Below are positions 41,454-50,925 of a stretch of 64,000 nucleotides of DNA, one piece after another. Location of the stretch: positions 1 to 64,000 of the forward strand of contig CAYUIE010000006.1 in NCBI GenBank assembly GCA_964444665.1, given 5' to 3'. A program made the translations under genes and the position numbers. The DNA comes from CAYZTY01 sp964444665 (lineage in GTDB: Bacteria > Planctomycetota > Phycisphaerae > Sedimentisphaerales > CAYZTY01). The notes under the pieces are model-generated. The model saw only the letters and a list, made by a program, of their open reading frames with translations, ran no database searches and was not told where the DNA came from. Within the stretch, counting starts at the first letter, position 1; every line of letters starts with the position of its first letter.

Positions 41454-42377
41454 ATGCCCAAAAGCACAGACAGTAACAGAAGAAGTCAACCCTTAGCTTT
41501 TCCTCAGGGCACTTACCTCGAACGTACCTCCCGTCCACTTTACGCGCTAATGTTCCTGCTCCCCTTTTTAATATTCTACGAGTTCGGCACAATCTTTCTC
41601 AATAGCGAAAGCCTGTTTCAAGACCAAAGACGTATCGTTGCATTCGTATGGCTGCAGAGTTTTACCGAGTACCTTGGTTTCAGCAACCTTGTGGCTTTCA
41701 TCATTACTCCTCTGCTTGTTGTAATCATTCTGCTTATTCTGCAAATTACTTCCCGAAAAAGCTGGCGGTTTCGCTTCGGCGACATATTGCCCATGGCCGT
41801 TGAATGCCTTCTGCTGGCCATACCTTTGATACTCCTGAACTTCCTTCTCAACAGGCCGGTACCACCCCAGGACGCAATAGCCGCCGGCAACTCTACTGTT
41901 GTTGCATCCCACATTCAGCCTATTCAGTTTCTCGAAAACAATACACAAACCACTGCACACACTACGTCCGTCGAGCAAATCTCCGACAGCGGCCTGCTGG
42001 CCGATATCGTAAACGCAGTCGGCGCGGGAATCTATGAAGAACTTGTTTTTCGCCTGATTCTTATCTGCCTTCTGATGCTGTTCTTCCAAAATATTTTATC
42101 CTTCAGCCGGAAAAACTCCATCATTCTTTCGGTTATTATTGCCGCTGCTTTGTTTAGCGCGCACCATCATATTATTTATATTAACGGCCAGCTTTTCCGT
42201 GTGGCTGCATTTAGCTGGCCTCAGTTTATCTTCAGAACCATCGCCGGTGTATACTTCGCCATCCTCTTCGCAGTCCGCGGCTTCGGTATCACCGCCGGAA
42301 CCCACGCCTCTTACAACATCATTGCCGCCCTGGTCAATCTGGCTTTAGTAACATCTCATAACTTTGGCCTCAATTAA
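41454..42377 (+). CDS. CPBP-family intramembrane metalloprotease
   Basis: 307 residues, about seven membrane segments. The Rce1/Abi motifs are present: GIYEELVFR (Glu195-196, Arg200), FSAHHHI (His237-238) and, near the end, the RGFGITAGTHASYNIIAAL motif. Members process prenylated or bacteriocin-like peptides or act in immunity and protein sorting; the bacterial substrate is unknown. It is divergent from the DNA glycosylase. Confidence 0.88.
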   Translation: MPKSTDSNRRSQPLAFPQGTYLERTSRPLYALMFLLPFLIFYEFGTIFLNSESLFQDQRRIVAFVWLQSFTEYLGFSNLVAFIITPLLVVIILLILQITSRKSWRFRFGDILPMAVECLLLAIPLILLNFLLNRPVPPQDAIAAGNSTVVASHIQPIQFLENNTQTTAHTTSVEQISDSGLLADIVNAVGAGIYEELVFRLILICLLMLFFQNILSFSRKNSIILSVIIAAALFSAHHHIIYINGQLFRVAAFSWPQFIFRTIAGVYFAILFAVRGFGITAGTHASYNIIAALVNLALVTSHNFGLN

Positions 42378-42599
42378 ACCGCCGATCCGAACTTTTCAAA
42401 CGATTCCTGCAAATTCAATAAATTTTTCTCCTGAACGTTACTCTTTTCAACTACCGCTTTTGCAGGATAATAGTCCGATAAGGCCGGATATCGGTCTTTT
42501 CAGTACTGATATTCTCCTTGAAACTGGACGGTTGTTTGTGGTATAATTATACTGAACTTGGAAGGACTTTACGGCATTTGATTAAGGCATATTATACTT

Positions 42600-43145
42600 A
42601 TGGAAACTCCAAGAGCAAATGTAGCTGTCAGTGAGCTTATTTTCTCATTATATCAAAGATCTTTACATCCGGAGCTGTTCAGCATCTTCGAGAAACGACA
42701 TCTGAGAACCGAAAAGTATGAAGTAACAATATGGGTTACCGACTGCTCACATGTCGTCAGTGTCTTTGCAAAACAGACCTGCCTAAGTGAGCTGATAAGC
42801 ACTCCCAGCCAGCCTCTGCCAAAACGTTGTTTGATTGAGCGCTTTCAGTTCCGCGGACAGCGTTCCCATAAATGCACACTAAGCCAGGGCATCAGTTATG
42901 TGACCGACTTCCAAGTTGAAAAAATGAGTGCAAATCTCTACCGGCAGAGTCATTATGACCTCGAACGTTTTGCCCGCAATCGTGGTATGTTCATCAACTT
43001 CTCTCCCAAGTCCGACAACGGACTTGAACCGTTTAGCTATATCGATTTCGAGGCAAGGCGCTCAGAACTGCACATACATGCTTTCCACGCTTACCCCGAC
43101 CAGCTAACCATTATCAAAACGCAATCTCTGTTTGATATATATTAA
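42600..43145 (+). CDS. DUF2617-like protein
   Basis: 181 residues, soluble. The end, FEARRSELHIHAFHAYPDQLTIIKTQSLF, fits the C-terminal pattern of DUF2617 proteins (HxYPxxxxxxxTxS). The middle RGQRSHKCTLSQGISYVTDFQVEKMS is not recognised. Function unknown. Upstream 222 bases contain no gene. Confidence 0.6.
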   Translation: METPRANVAVSELIFSLYQRSLHPELFSIFEKRHLRTEKYEVTIWVTDCSHVVSVFAKQTCLSELISTPSQPLPKRCLIERFQFRGQRSHKCTLSQGISYVTDFQVEKMSANLYRQSHYDLERFARNRGMFINFSPKSDNGLEPFSYIDFEARRSELHIHAFHAYPDQLTIIKTQSLFDIY

Positions 43146-43152
43146 TCCACTA

Positions 43153-44160
43153 CTATTCCGTCTGCAGCGAACGCTGTCTGAGGATGTCTATTTTCCCCCG
43201 AATCTCCTGGGCCATTCTGCTGTTAGGAAAATCCCGAATTATCTGTTCACCCGTTTCTAAGGCCTCAGCCCATTGTTCATCCGTAACCGCAAGCGAAAAC
43301 TTAACACCGAGATTATGCAGCTTGGTTCGGAAAACGTCTTTGGCAGATTCCTGCAGTGCCAGCCCCTCATTAGGAGTCAAATACAAATCCAGCTCCTTCA
43401 AAATCTCCAGACTTCTGTCCGTTTCACGTCTCTTGACCATTTCATCCCAGGCTGCAAGCAATTCTTTCTTGCGTTGTTCCTTCCTATCAAGCAGTCGCTG
43501 ACGAAGCACACTGCCCCTTTCCGGCTCGTCAAATGTCTCAACAAGCCTGTCTATCTGCGCACTTGCCTTGGCCCATTGACATTGTTCAAAAAGCTTCTCG
43601 ATGTGGGCTGTAAACTGGTTTACCCGCTCCTCTTCGCTGGCATCACGATACTTGTCTGCTTCAAGACGAAGCTGCTCGGCCAGGTCACTGTAACCGGGCT
43701 GCCGTCCGATTTCTCCAATTATCCTGTACGTGCTTTCAAAGTCCTGCTGATGGAGTCTCTCTTTGACTATTTCAGTCAATGCCTGGCGGTCCGTCTCGCC
43801 GAAAACAATTGTTTTGGCTGTCTCACTGAGACGAACAGCTTGATTCAACTGGCCAAGCACCAGACGGTTCTTATTAAGCAGTGAGATAATACTGCCGAGC
43901 TCTTCGGATTGGCCTTTGAGTATGTTGATATTCTCATAAGTCAGCAAAAGAACCGCAAAGATTATGGCCAACACCGACGCCGTGAAAACCCCGGCGCCGA
44001 ACGCACAGAGAACAAGAGGCAGCCCCGTCAATTCCACTTTCTTCGTAAAAAGCATTATAGCCACCCCGACCGCCGCCAACAGCAGCGCCGCGGCCATCAT
44101 ACAAACCACAAGAATATGCCATTTGAATCGCACCAAAGACTCTTCTATGTCAAGCTTCAT
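43153..44160 (-). CDS. Two-TM protein with long helical tail, unknown
   Basis: 335 residues. Two membrane segments (about 14-37 and 45-72) are followed by a charged helical domain of about 260 residues containing TPR-like pairs (FESTYRIIGEIGRQPGYSDLAEQLRLEADKYRDA; WAEALETGEQIIRDFPNSRMAQEIRGKIDILRQR). It is probably a membrane-anchored scaffold. It is convergent with the DUF2617-like gene, ending eight bases from it. No family recognised. Confidence 0.7.
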   Translation of the reverse strand: MKLDIEESLVRFKWHILVVCMMAAALLLAAVGVAIMLFTKKVELTGLPLVLCAFGAGVFTASVLAIIFAVLLLTYENINILKGQSEELGSIISLLNKNRLVLGQLNQAVRLSETAKTIVFGETDRQALTEIVKERLHQQDFESTYRIIGEIGRQPGYSDLAEQLRLEADKYRDASEEERVNQFTAHIEKLFEQCQWAKASAQIDRLVETFDEPERGSVLRQRLLDRKEQRKKELLAAWDEMVKRRETDRSLEILKELDLYLTPNEGLALQESAKDVFRTKLHNLGVKFSLAVTDEQWAEALETGEQIIRDFPNSRMAQEIRGKIDILRQRSLQTE

Positions 44161-44338
44161 AATAATCCTCGCTTAAAAATTCAAATCTCCTTCTGTATCA
44201 ACATACTAACATAATAAGTTCGCTGATAACACCTGTCAATTGTTTACAAACCTGGTTGCGAATTTGGCTTCCCCAAAACTTTCAAGACCTAATAATCCGC
44301 TGCAACTTAATAGGTTGGTGTCCCGCCTAAAGTCGGAA

Positions 44339-44779
44339 CTATGCTATTGCAAAGAGCCCGGCCGAGGCCGTTGAATTCAACCTTGTGGCTGCTGTGGCAA
44401 CGCACGTCTTTATCTTTTTGATGGGAAGCTGCTTACCGATAATACCGGTCGATGCGACAAGGACGTTGTGAGGGTCGGTTTCAATTAATCCGGCTGTTTC
44501 GCTGCACATCTTTATCGCATTTTTCATACCTGCCTGGCCTGTGCAGGCGTTTGCGTTTCCGGAATTGACGACGACCGCGAAGATTTTATTGCTTTTTATA
44601 TGTTTTTTGCTGACCTGTACCGCTGCCGAGGGGAGCTCGTTGGTCGTAAAGACCGCCGCTGCCTTTGCGCCACCCGGGCAAAGGAGCAGTCCCAAATCGT
44701 ATTTGCCGGATTTTTTAATGCCGCAGTGCATACCCGTCGCCAGAAATCCCTTTGCCGCCGTGATTGTATTATTTGCCAT
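44339..44779 (-). pseudogene. argJ: argJ N-terminal fragment (truncated)
   Basis: 146 residues match the N-terminal part of the bifunctional ornithine acetyltransferase/N-acetylglutamate synthase (about 400 residues when complete): GFLATGMHCGIKKSGKYDLGLL, AAAVFTTNELPSAAVQVSKKHI, VVVNSGNANACTGQAGMKNA, VLVASTGIIGKQLP. It stops at GLFAIA, just before the conserved self-cleavage ATMLT/AIMTTD site, and the beta chain with the nucleophilic Thr is absent downstream. It cannot be a working ArgJ. AGATGGAGAAAAC precedes the ATG. Intact argC lies 4.2 kb upstream on the same strand. Confidence 0.82.
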
Positions 44780-45007
44780 TTGTTTTCTCCATCTGTCATT
44801 CCTGCGAAAGCAGGAATCTACTCAACTTCCAAAATTCTAATATAAACACCAAGAATAGTCCATTGCTGAAACAAAAAAGAGCTTTACATTTCCACGGAGT
44901 GTTATAATATTTTATCTACCGTTTTCCGTTTGAATAGCTGAAGTGGCAATGAAATAATAGCTAAGAACAGGTGTCGTCGCTATTTACTCCAGATGGAGGC
45001 TGCATAG

Positions 45008-45436
45008 ATGGAAGGGCTAATCGGATTAGTGATAATAGCAGTAGCAGTGATGCTGGGGCTAATCTTAAGACGAGCCTTAGCTATGCGTGAAAACCTTAAG
45101 CAAAAGGTATTTCGCGGCTGCTTTATTTTCATGGTTTCTATAGCCGGGATATGTGCGATATTTGTATCTATAGAATTAGTCCCAAAAGCTTTTGGGCTTT
45201 TATGGCTGGCAGCTCGTGATATCGCACAGGTTCCAGAGAAAGTCGCCCGTACAGTTGTTGAGGATCGTCCAATTACAGTGACAGGCAAGGACTTAGAAAG
45301 AGAGGGAGTCACCGTCTTGGGAGTGATTGTTGCCTTTGTAAACCTCTCTATAGTGGTACTTATGTGGGGGGCAACCGGCCTCTTTTTATATGGCGCAATT
45401 GTAGGTCTTGATGACTTTGCAGATCTATTTCACTGA
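45008..45436 (+). CDS. Small membrane protein (142 aa), unknown
   Basis: Hydrophobic segments at about 4-21, 38-60 and 102-131 around a short polar region (VPEKVARTVVEDRPITVTGKDLEREG). GATGGAGGC lies near the start. No family recognised. Confidence 0.6.
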   Translation: MEGLIGLVIIAVAVMLGLILRRALAMRENLKQKVFRGCFIFMVSIAGICAIFVSIELVPKAFGLLWLAARDIAQVPEKVARTVVEDRPITVTGKDLEREGVTVLGVIVAFVNLSIVVLMWGATGLFLYGAIVGLDDFADLFH

Positions 45437-45857
45437 TTCTAAGTGGTTTCAGGAAAGTTTTTAGAAGTGACCAGTCACGTCGTCCGGTTTATGACGCTAA
45501 AAACGGCCATTTTTACAATATCTCAAGGAACCGCGCCTCCACAACATCAAAAGACTTAGGTAAAACCGCTTAGTGCCGTTTACATTAAATAAGTTTCACT
45601 TTTGTTGAGTCTGGTTATTGCGATATCTGACATATTTATTCAAGGCCATTTTAATTTACCTTTAGCTTCTATAAAAAATAAATACGGTGAGCAACCTATA
45701 TTAAAGACTCGTTCTATTTTTCGATTGGGGGCCTTTTAAAAATTTTTTGGACCGTTTGATAGTTGTCACGCAGATACCGGAGGTTCAAAATCAGCCATTT
45801 GGACAAATAGAGAGATAAATGTGAACAGCCAGCCTTTTTCATATCTGGATTGCTTAT
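45437..45857. other. Gene-free AT-rich spacer
   Basis: 421 bases between the membrane-protein gene and the MNT/HEPN pair. I see no reading frame, tRNA, clear hairpin or repeat. Confidence 0.6.
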
Positions 45858-46211
45858 TTAAAGCCAAACCACCTCTTTAAGAACGTGTCGAATCCAGGGA
45901 TTGTTCTGCTCTTGCGTTTTTTCTATTTCTTCGCTGGTGTAGGGAAAAACGTCGCAGCAGATTGAGAGATTGTCGGGGAGAAAATCTGGGATTCTGTCCA
46001 GGAAGCGTTTGCTGTTTTGCTTTAGAATTATCAGCAAATCTACATCGCTTGCCGGGCCGTATGTTTCGTTAGCGTAAGAGCCGAAATAACCAATCCGTTC
46101 CACTTCCGGGTGTTTTTGTTTGAGGTTTTTCGCATAATCTTTTAACTGACGCAAGACCTTGGCCTTGTCAGCGAACACAACCTTCACAGAATTCGATGAT
46201 CTCTCGCGCAT
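45858..46211 (-). CDS. MNT nucleotidyltransferase-like protein (HEPN partner)
   Basis: 117 residues of the minimal nucleotidyltransferase fold: RIGYFGSYANETYGPASDVDLLIIL gives GSx10DxD, then a third acidic position in CCDVF. MNT proteins pair with HEPN proteins as antitoxin-like AMP-transferases. A longer frame to 46325 would overlap HEPN by 158 bases; I choose ATG 46211 (GAGGAAG upstream), which overlaps the HEPN end by 44 bases. A GTG at about 46187 is possible. Confidence 0.82.
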   Translation of the reverse strand: MRERSSNSVKVVFADKAKVLRQLKDYAKNLKQKHPEVERIGYFGSYANETYGPASDVDLLIILKQNSKRFLDRIPDFLPDNLSICCDVFPYTSEEIEKTQEQNNPWIRHVLKEVVWL

Positions 46212-46557
46212 TTGTAATGGCTTCCTCGGAATCTTTTTTGGTGTAATAGTCACCCGGGGCTCCGGAGTCAAAGCCGTTGGGGTAACGTGTAGGGATATAA
46301 TGCTTGTCCAGAGCTTTGGCCGCATCTAACAGCGGTTCCGGGACAGGGATCATCTTGCCGAGGTTTCCTAACAGGCCGTAAACCGAGTGCCCCCAACCTT
46401 CGCCGTGCATGTGTAGGAACACTGCCTTAACGGCCTTTTCAGCCGATTGCTGAGCGCTGAAACAGGACCATTCAAAGTCACTGTCTTTACAGGCATTTGC
46501 CGCGTGGTTTAAATCCCGTTTGGCCTGGGCCAACCAATCTCCCGACCTATCTGACAT
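46168..46557 (-). CDS. HEPN-domain protein
   Basis: 129 residues, four-helix HEPN: WLAQAKRDLNHAANACKDSDFEWSCFSAQQSAEKAVKAVFLHMHGEGWGHSVYGLL, then HYIPTRYPNGFDSGAPGDYYT and a last helix. The YIPTRYP turn is typical of HEPN proteins paired with MNT partners. The RNase motif Rx4-6H is not evident, so toxicity is uncertain. Overlaps the MNT gene downstream. Confidence 0.88.
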   Translation of the reverse strand: MSDRSGDWLAQAKRDLNHAANACKDSDFEWSCFSAQQSAEKAVKAVFLHMHGEGWGHSVYGLLGNLGKMIPVPEPLLDAAKALDKHYIPTRYPNGFDSGAPGDYYTKKDSEEAITNAREIIEFCEGCVR

Positions 46558-46664
46558 TTTTCTATTCCTTTCTGAATAGGTTCCCGCTTCTCCTCTTAAT
46601 TTGAGTCATTATAAATCTAAATGGCTGTATTAACCAGCCTTTTTATTATCGGAGCAGTTGGTTT

Positions 46665-47516
46665 TCAAAGCCGAGTAGTGATTTTTGAGCGCTCATCCCT
46701 GATAATCTTCGGGTTGCTGGTCAGGATTCCGCTCATTGCCTGGTCTCTAAAAGGTCCGGAGGCATCATAGAATTCTTTGCTCAGGTCAACCGTATCAAAC
46801 ATTATGCCCGGCCTATGCTGCCTAAGCTGAGCGACGATTATGCCGTCCGGCTGGATAAAGCAGGATGGGTACGACTGGTAATAGGCGCTGGAATTAGTCA
46901 TACTAACCCAGAAATAATTCGTTGCCGCTCTGCACTGCATCGTCTGTCGCATAATGTCGATGTGAATGGTTCGGCCTTTCTGTCGTGCATTATAAAACGA
47001 CTGAAAAATACAGTCCACCCCGGCCTTTTTCAGCTCGCGATAAAGCTCCGGAAAACGCAAGTCGTAGCAAATCAGAAGTGCGCACCTGACTTTGTTAATA
47101 GTGAAAATTACAAAGTGGTTGCCGGGCGTGTAATACTGCAAATCGCAGGGCATACAGAACCTCTTATCATACCGGTCGGCGATTTTGCCCTTTGGATTTA
47201 TAAGGTAAAGGCTGTTATGGGGCTTATTCGGCCAGGTCAATGGATGGCTGCTGCCGAGTACGACCCAGAGCGATAGCTCCGAAGCCAGGCGCATAATTTT
47301 TTGTGTTTCAGCCCGCAGATGCCGCCAGTCGTACCGGTCAAATGATTCAAAATCAACCGGTGCGTAACCACTCAGCGCGCACTCTGAAAAATGGACGATG
47401 TGGGCCTTTCCTTTCCGGGCCCGCTTCATAAACGAGCGGATCTGCTCGGCGTTTCGGTTTATCGAGCCGGACACCGCAAACTGACAGGTTGCTATTTTTA
47501 AACACTCTTTAGCCAC
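46665..47516 (-). CDS. Carbon-nitrogen hydrolase (nitrilase superfamily)
   Basis: 283 residues. The Glu-Lys-Cys triad is clear: FSECALSGY (Glu45), DRYDKRFCMP (Lys118), ALLICYDLRFPELY (Cys150). It hydrolyses an amide or nitrile; substrate unknown. The first 18 codons are duplicated in a mosaic scrap at 48125-48173. Upstream 47517-47711 holds only short AT-rich sequence with AGCCACAGAG copies. Confidence 0.9.
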   Translation of the reverse strand: MAKECLKIATCQFAVSGSINRNAEQIRSFMKRARKGKAHIVHFSECALSGYAPVDFESFDRYDWRHLRAETQKIMRLASELSLWVVLGSSHPLTWPNKPHNSLYLINPKGKIADRYDKRFCMPCDLQYYTPGNHFVIFTINKVRCALLICYDLRFPELYRELKKAGVDCIFQSFYNARQKGRTIHIDIMRQTMQCRAATNYFWVSMTNSSAYYQSYPSCFIQPDGIIVAQLRQHRPGIMFDTVDLSKEFYDASGPFRDQAMSGILTSNPKIIRDERSKITTRL

Positions 47517-47711
47517 AGAGTTTTCCCTTTTTTATTTTAAGCCACAGAGATAGCAGATTTGTTTAGTTTTGTTTTCTTCAGCCATCTCTATTCTCTCGGT
47601 TAAGATTTTTTTAAGAAATAACTTGGCCTTTATAATTATTTTTCTCTGTGTTCTCTATAGTAATAAAGGTATTCTCTTAGTCTGAAAGGGTTTTTAACAA
47701 GTCAGTAGCTT

Positions 47712-47912
47712 TCACTTCAACGAATTCAACGTTTTAGCTAAATGTATCTTTCCTTCAAGGCTTTCCTCCATAATTTCATCGCTGAAGACCCCCGCCGCCA
47801 ATGCTTTTTTCAAAACACTGTCGTATACTGCGAGGCGTTTTTTATAGGGCAAGTTCTCGCTTTTTGCGAGCTCGTGTTCAAATTTTTCGAATTTTTCTCT
47901 GTTTTCTATCAC
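47712..47912 (-). CDS. Small helical protein (66 aa)
   Basis: 66 residues: FEKFEHELAKSENLPYKKRLAVYDSVLKKALAAGVF, GKIHLAKTLNSL. The FEKFE...LPYxxxLxxYDxxLKxAxxxGV...IxxAKxLNS pattern recurs in short conserved proteins of Deltaproteobacteria and Planctomycetes, often near nucleotidyltransferase-type genes. Function unknown. I have no ribosome-site support beyond a purine-poor leader. Confidence 0.55.
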   Translation of the reverse strand: MIENREKFEKFEHELAKSENLPYKKRLAVYDSVLKKALAAGVFSDEIMEESLEGKIHLAKTLNSLK

Positions 47913-47961
47913 GGCGAGCCTGTTCCTCGATTATTCTGTAAATAATATATTTTATATTTTA

Positions 47962-48126
47962 GCTATGCCAGACCAAGGATTTCATCGAGGCTGCAAATGA
48001 TATTCATATTCCGGATGGCCTGGCCGGAGGCGCCTTTTACCAGATTATCAATTGCTGAGAGGCAAATAACTTTGCCCTTTGTGACGGTAGCATAAACGTG
48101 GCAGTAATTCGTCCCGGCTATTTCCT
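47962..48126 (-). pseudogene. argC: argC 3' fragment (duplicate)
   Basis: About 165 bases nearly identical to the end of intact argC (48979-49145): both read, on the plus strand, TTTCATCGAGGC, GATATTCATATTC, GGATGGCCTGGCCGGAGGCG, CCAGATTATCAAT. It is only the 3' end, with no active-site region, so it is a duplication remnant. Confidence 0.85.
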
Positions 48127-48173
48127 TTTATTGAAGCGCCGACTGCAAACTGACAGGTTGCTATTTTCAACAT
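48127..48173 (-). pseudogene. Nitrilase 5' fragment (duplicate) fused to the argC scrap
   Basis: Translates as MLKIATCQFAVGASIKGN, matching LKIATCQFAVSGSINRN of the nitrilase at 46665-47516. It then runs directly into the argC 3' scrap. Only about 16 codons are kept. Confidence 0.75.
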
Positions 48174-48209
48174 ATCGGCAGATTAATACTCAATCCATAC
48201 CACGTCAAA

Positions 48210-48941
48210 CTAAAATAGCTGGTTAGATTTTATTTTTGGTTTAACGGCATCGACCCATAGCCAACCATTATGGATTGGAGCATGCTCGGGTATTTTAGGT
48301 GTTCTTTCAAAATATTTAATTTGAAAACCAGCCCGTTGAACCTCTGACAGAAAATCCTGTTCTTCCGAAAGATAATAATATGGAACATTATCATGGTACA
48401 AACAGTGAGTCTTCGGGTCAAAATAGCTCTGCTTGTTTAAATCCGGAGGGGAAGTGAATTTTGTGTTGAAAAGGTTGGCTCCTCCCAGAAAATAACCCCC
48501 TTGCTTTAGAATATGGAAAATATTAGCCAGGCATTTTTTTCTGTCGGCACCAATAATACAATGAAGAGTCTCCCCGTCAAAAATAAAATCAAAGTAGTTA
48601 TCAGGATAATCGTCTAACTCCACAACATTGCCAATTTTAAAATCAGCTGTTGTATTTGCTGACGCCATTTTCTCCTTTGCCCATCGAATAGCTTCGGGAA
48701 CGAGGTCAATACCGTGGGCTTCGAATCCTTTTTTAGCCATAAACAAGGTAATATTTCCGGCTCCACAGCCTAATTCAAGAAACCTGCTGTTCTTTTGTAA
48801 AGGATTCCGAGCCAGAAAACTATTGACTCTTTCCTCTTTTGCTTTATAGCTGTCTTCGTCGGCCCATCCAATTTCACCGTTGTCTTTACGCTTGATGTAT
48901 CGCTCCGCCCAATCCTTCCGATTAGAATAATCTATTTCCAC
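48210..48941 (-). CDS. SAM-dependent methyltransferase (class I)
   Basis: 243 residues. Motif I FLELGCGAGNITLFMAKKGFEAHGIDLVPEAI, then FKIGNVVELDDYPDNYFDFIFDGETLHCI and KQGGYFLGG, a standard class I methyltransferase fold. Substrate unknown. It interrupts the argC/argJ neighbourhood and is AT-richer than argC. Confidence 0.88.
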   Translation of the reverse strand: MEIDYSNRKDWAERYIKRKDNGEIGWADEDSYKAKEERVNSFLARNPLQKNSRFLELGCGAGNITLFMAKKGFEAHGIDLVPEAIRWAKEKMASANTTADFKIGNVVELDDYPDNYFDFIFDGETLHCIIGADRKKCLANIFHILKQGGYFLGGANLFNTKFTSPPDLNKQSYFDPKTHCLYHDNVPYYYLSEEQDFLSEVQRAGFQIKYFERTPKIPEHAPIHNGWLWVDAVKPKIKSNQLF

Positions 48942-48978
48942 ACGGCTTCCTCTAAAAATGTATCCCTATGATGAGATA

Positions 48979-49989
48979 CTATGCAAGGCCCGTCGTTTCA
49001 TCGAGGCCGCAAATGATATTCATATTCTGGATGGCCTGGCCGGAGGCGCCTTTTACCAGATTATCAATCGCTGAGAAGCAAATGACTTTGCCCTTGGCGA
49101 CTGCCGCGTACACGTGGCAGTAATTTGTCCCGGCCACGTCCTTAACAGCAGGGGCCCGGTCCAGAACACGCACGAAATGCTCCGAGTGATAAAAATTACG
49201 ATAAAGCTCAAGCAGTTTATCATTGCTTAGCTCTTTTGTCGGCTCACAATAGACCGTTGAGAGAATCCCTCTATCGAAAGGCCCGACGTGAGGTTGAAAC
49301 AAAATATTGACATCGGTATTGGCGATTTGGCCGGCGATTTGCTCTATCTCCGGCATATGCCGATGGGAGCCGATTGCGTATGCAAAAAAGTTTTCATTCA
49401 TATTGGGAAAGTGGAATCTCGAAGACGGATTTCGCCCGGCCCCGGAAACGCTGGTTACCGAGTTGACGATAATGGAGTTTGTTTTTACCAGGCCGTTTTT
49501 CAAAAGTGGCGCCATGGCAAGGGCCGCTCCCGTAGGATAGCAGCCGGGATTGGCAACCAGCTTGGCCGGCTTTATCTGCTCGCGGAACAACTCCGGCAGC
49601 CCGAAGGCGGCGTGCGGCAGATTCTGTTTATCGGTGTGTTTGACATTGTAAAACTTCTCGTAAACGGCTATGTCTTTCAGGCGGTAATCGGCACTGAAAT
49701 CAATCACCTTAAGGCCTGTATCCAGCAGCTTTGGTACAAAGCCCATCGAGACTTTGTGCGGCAGGCAACAAAGCACTATATCCGTCAGCTCAGCCAGTTT
49801 GTTAAAGTCCAGCGGCTCGATGTGCAAATCACATCGGCCCTTAAACTGTCCGAAGACATCAGCAAGCACTCCACATTCTTCCGGCAGGGCGGTCAAATAA
49901 ACCGGCTTTGCCTCCGGGTGACGTAAAAGAATCTCGATTGACTCCGCACCGGTATATCCGCTTGCGCCGATAATCGCAACTCGTAGCAT
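48979..49989 (-). CDS. argC: N-acetyl-gamma-glutamyl-phosphate reductase
   Basis: Third step of arginine synthesis, reducing N-acetylglutamyl phosphate to the semialdehyde. 336 residues: GASGYTGAESIEILLRHPE (NADP-binding), SADYRLKD, LVANPGCYPTGAALAMAPLL with the catalytic Cys, and IEQIAG, NILFQPHVGPFDRGI. Complete. Other arg genes in the window are only fragments (argJ). Confidence 0.96.
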   Translation of the reverse strand: MLRVAIIGASGYTGAESIEILLRHPEAKPVYLTALPEECGVLADVFGQFKGRCDLHIEPLDFNKLAELTDIVLCCLPHKVSMGFVPKLLDTGLKVIDFSADYRLKDIAVYEKFYNVKHTDKQNLPHAAFGLPELFREQIKPAKLVANPGCYPTGAALAMAPLLKNGLVKTNSIIVNSVTSVSGAGRNPSSRFHFPNMNENFFAYAIGSHRHMPEIEQIAGQIANTDVNILFQPHVGPFDRGILSTVYCEPTKELSNDKLLELYRNFYHSEHFVRVLDRAPAVKDVAGTNYCHVYAAVAKGKVICFSAIDNLVKGASGQAIQNMNIICGLDETTGLA

Positions 49990-50047
49990 TGTGAATTCCT
50001 TTCCTGTTAAAAATATCAGCTAAGAATATCAGTTTACTTTTAAGCGG

Positions 50048-50911
50048 TCAAGACTTCCTGCCGGCCAAAACAGTCGCACAGGACCCAACGACCAGCATCG
50101 ACCCCAACAGACAGAAAAATGTAAGAGCCTCACCGAATATCACAACGCCGGCTATAAAGCAAAGTACAGGGTCGAGTAAAAGAAGCAATGAACCGATTTT
50201 AACCGGTACGTATTTCATTCCCTGTGTCATTAATAACTGGCCGACGGTGATACTTGCTCCCATACAAAGGAGGATAAAGACCGCCTTTGGCCCGACGACT
50301 ATATCGCCCCTGAAAGCCGGTATTATGACCAGCCACATACCGACTACACACTGGGAAAAATAAATCGCCAGTGAGTCATCAGTATCGTGGAGCTTACGTA
50401 TGCAATTTAAAGCTACTCCTGCAATTACGGCTCCCAAAACCGCCAAAAGCTCATATCTGCCAAAGACCAGTAATGTAAAATCCTGACCTTTTTCATAAGC
50501 GATAAAGTATAGTCCCAACAGAGCAGTCAAAACAGCGGCTATATTAATTACGCGCAGCCGTTCCTTCAGGAAAATCGCACCGAAAATGCTCGCGAAGATG
50601 GGGTACGAGCTTACCAGAACCATTCCCTTGCCGAGACCAAGTTTAGTAATGGACAATATCACTATACAGACGCCTGTGCCGCCCGCAAGGCCGCGCAAAA
50701 ACAGTAGTTTCTTATTATTAAAAACAAGCTTTACCCGCCCCGACATTGCAGCCGAAGCAATCAGACACAGCCCAATGGCGAATCGAAAAAAAGCCAGCTT
50801 ATATACGCCAATATATGAACCGAACTTAATCAAAGAGCCGGCCACACAAAAAAATCCGCACGCCGAAAATATCAAAGCTGCTCCTTTTGTTTTATGCTCC
50901 AATCTTGACAT
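50048..50911 (-). CDS. EamA-family transporter
   Basis: 287 residues, ten membrane segments in two EamA repeats (FFRFAIGLCLIASAAMSG ... ISITKLGLGKGMVLVSSYPIFASIFGAIFLKERL; MTQGMKYVPVKIGSLLLLLDPVLCFIAGVVIFGEAL). It exports a small metabolite, unknown which. I start at MSRLEH (TGGAGTATATTT upstream); a longer frame begins within the rpsI terminator. Confidence 0.87.
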   Translation of the reverse strand: MSRLEHKTKGAALIFSACGFFCVAGSLIKFGSYIGVYKLAFFRFAIGLCLIASAAMSGRVKLVFNNKKLLFLRGLAGGTGVCIVILSITKLGLGKGMVLVSSYPIFASIFGAIFLKERLRVINIAAVLTALLGLYFIAYEKGQDFTLLVFGRYELLAVLGAVIAGVALNCIRKLHDTDDSLAIYFSQCVVGMWLVIIPAFRGDIVVGPKAVFILLCMGASITVGQLLMTQGMKYVPVKIGSLLLLLDPVLCFIAGVVIFGEALTFFCLLGSMLVVGSCATVLAGRKS

Positions 50912-50925
50912 CGAAATATACTCCA

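Noticed and set aside
41340..41489. Upstream extension of the DNA glycosylase
   Set aside because: It overlaps the divergent CPBP gene start, and MTQQIL is a natural beginning.
46212..46325. Longer MNT protein start
   Set aside because: It overlaps the HEPN gene extensively and its product lacks family similarity before residue 39.
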